From positions 64,001-105,898 of the forward strand of contig JBBHKE010001647.1 of assembly GCA_037447655.1 (NCBI GenBank): a DNA stretch of 41,898 bases, written 5' to 3'. This DNA is from Zygnema cylindricum (taxonomy: Eukaryota > Streptophyta > Zygnematophyceae > Zygnematales > Zygnemataceae). Position numbers and translations under genes: made by a program. The notes beneath the pieces were generated by a model. The model was given only the letters and a program-made list of their open reading frames with translations, was not told where the DNA came from and ran no database searches. Below, piece after piece: positions 41,251-41,898 of the stretch. How positions within the stretch are numbered: position 1 is the first letter of the stretch; each line of letters starts with the position of its first letter.

Positions 41251-41898
41251 AATCATTTGCTACCGAAGACTCTAAAATGACCAACATTTGGTATTCTGCC
41301 AGTCCATACTTCATAAGGTGTTTTACCCTTAACAGCTCGGGTTTCTACTTTATTTTTGATGTAGGAAGCACAATGAAAAGCTTCCCCCCAAAACTTTGGA
41401 TCCACACCTTTATCGGCCATCATAGAGCGAGCACATTCAGTCAAAGTTCGATTAAGTCTCTCGCCACACCATTTTGTTCCGGTGTGTACGGAGCAGTAAA
41501 CTCACGAGAGATGCCATTTTCTTTCAAGAAATCAGCAAAGGCATGGGATACATACTCTCCACCATTATCCGTCCGCAAAGCAAGAATAGATTTGCCGTGA
41601 AGTTTCTCCGTCCAGATTTTGTTGTGCTTAAAGTGAGTGAAGACTTCGCTCTTCTCCTTCATGAAGTATAAGCGAATGTACCGAGAGTAGTCGTCTGTAA
41701 AGGTGACAAAATAGCGGCTGCCACCAAGAGAGAGAACTTTGGAAGGGCCGAAGACATCAGAGTGAATAATACCAAGGAGATCTGTGGCTCGATAATTAGA
41801 AACTTGTGGAAGGGGAAGCTTGTGAAGCTTTCCGAGAGCACAACCATCACAAACTTGAGACTATTTTTGACCAAGCTTGACTCCCTCTATCATATCAT
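41250..41898 (-). pseudogene. pol: Copia integrase, zinc-domain end and catalytic core
   Basis: From the window end, the coding strand gives VCDGCALGKLHKLPLPQVS, IIHSDVFGPSKVLSLGGSRY, FVTFTDDYSRYIRLYFMKEK, ALRTDNGGEYVSHAF and TAPYTPEQNGVA. It continues in another frame as CARSMMADKGVDPKFWGEAF and TPYEVWTGRIPNVGHFRVFG. Both catalytic Asp residues are intact (HSD, RTDNGGE), unlike the element at 28412-31565; the Glu region is hit by a frameshift just after QNGVA. A TAG lies before SQVCDGC. The start of pol is outside the window. Confidence 0.9.

Larger units (their letters stand above)
38365..41898 (-). mobile_element. Copia LTR retrotransposon, 3' part (integrase, RT, RNase H, 3' LTR)
   Basis: A minus-strand element entering from beyond the window end. 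It includes most of integrase, RT, RNase H, purine tract and a complete 3' LTR. It is related to the elements at 19832-20906 and 28412-31565 by LTR ends and RNase H tail. No large internal deletion is seen; damage is by stops and frameshifts. Confidence 0.9.

Overview
This window reads as repeat-rich nuclear DNA of a eukaryote, with no recognisable single-copy host gene. It is built from a large 40-bp satellite and several generations of LTR retrotransposons. The best host clue is the retrotransposon primer-binding site: GGTTATGGGCCCAC(C) is complementary to the anticodon arm of initiator tRNA-Met, and the bases after GGGCCCA fit the plant-type arm better than the animal one. A Gypsy polyprotein carrying a cytosine DNA methyltransferase, known from charophyte algae, also points to the green lineage. 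I infer a streptophyte (alga or seedless plant) with modest confidence.

Layout: 1-845, Copia fragment (end of a 5' LTR, PBS, start of gag). 846-4671, satellite block A. 4672-9141, a complete gag-only Copia-like element inside the satellite, with 992-bp LTRs and a TGTGT target duplication. 9142-10696, satellite B. 10697-13158, 3' end of a minus-strand Copia (RT, RNase H, LTR). 13159-19831, satellite C. 19832-20906, 3' LTR plus the last codons of another minus-strand Copia. 20905-23849, satellite D. 23850-28411, second copy of the gag-only element, without a target duplication. 28412-31565, 5' half of a minus-strand Copia (LTR, gag, protease, integrase). 31566-38364, interior of a minus-strand Gypsy element: gag, protease, DNA methyltransferase, RT, RNase H, integrase. 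38365-41898, 3' LTR and most of pol of a further minus-strand Copia.

Three points stand out. First, the Gypsy pol keeps one reading frame from protease to integrase, and a DNMT domain with motifs I, IV, VI, VIII and the C-terminal motifs sits in it between protease and RT. It is now broken by stop codons and a short frameshifted stretch. Second, in every Copia-type LTR whose 3' end is visible, the gag start codon lies inside the LTR, 20-68 nt from its end; where the PBS is present it is read as gag codons for Val-Met-Gly. Third, the satellite unit centres on a 16-bp perfect palindrome (CTGTTAGCGCTAACAG) and shows higher-order repeats at 160, 240, 320 and 400 bp.

All coding regions are decayed, so none is expected to make its full-length product now. 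The gag-only elements would have needed pol proteins in trans, presumably from relatives of the Copia elements at 28-31 and 38-42 kb, whose LTR ends and PBS design they share.
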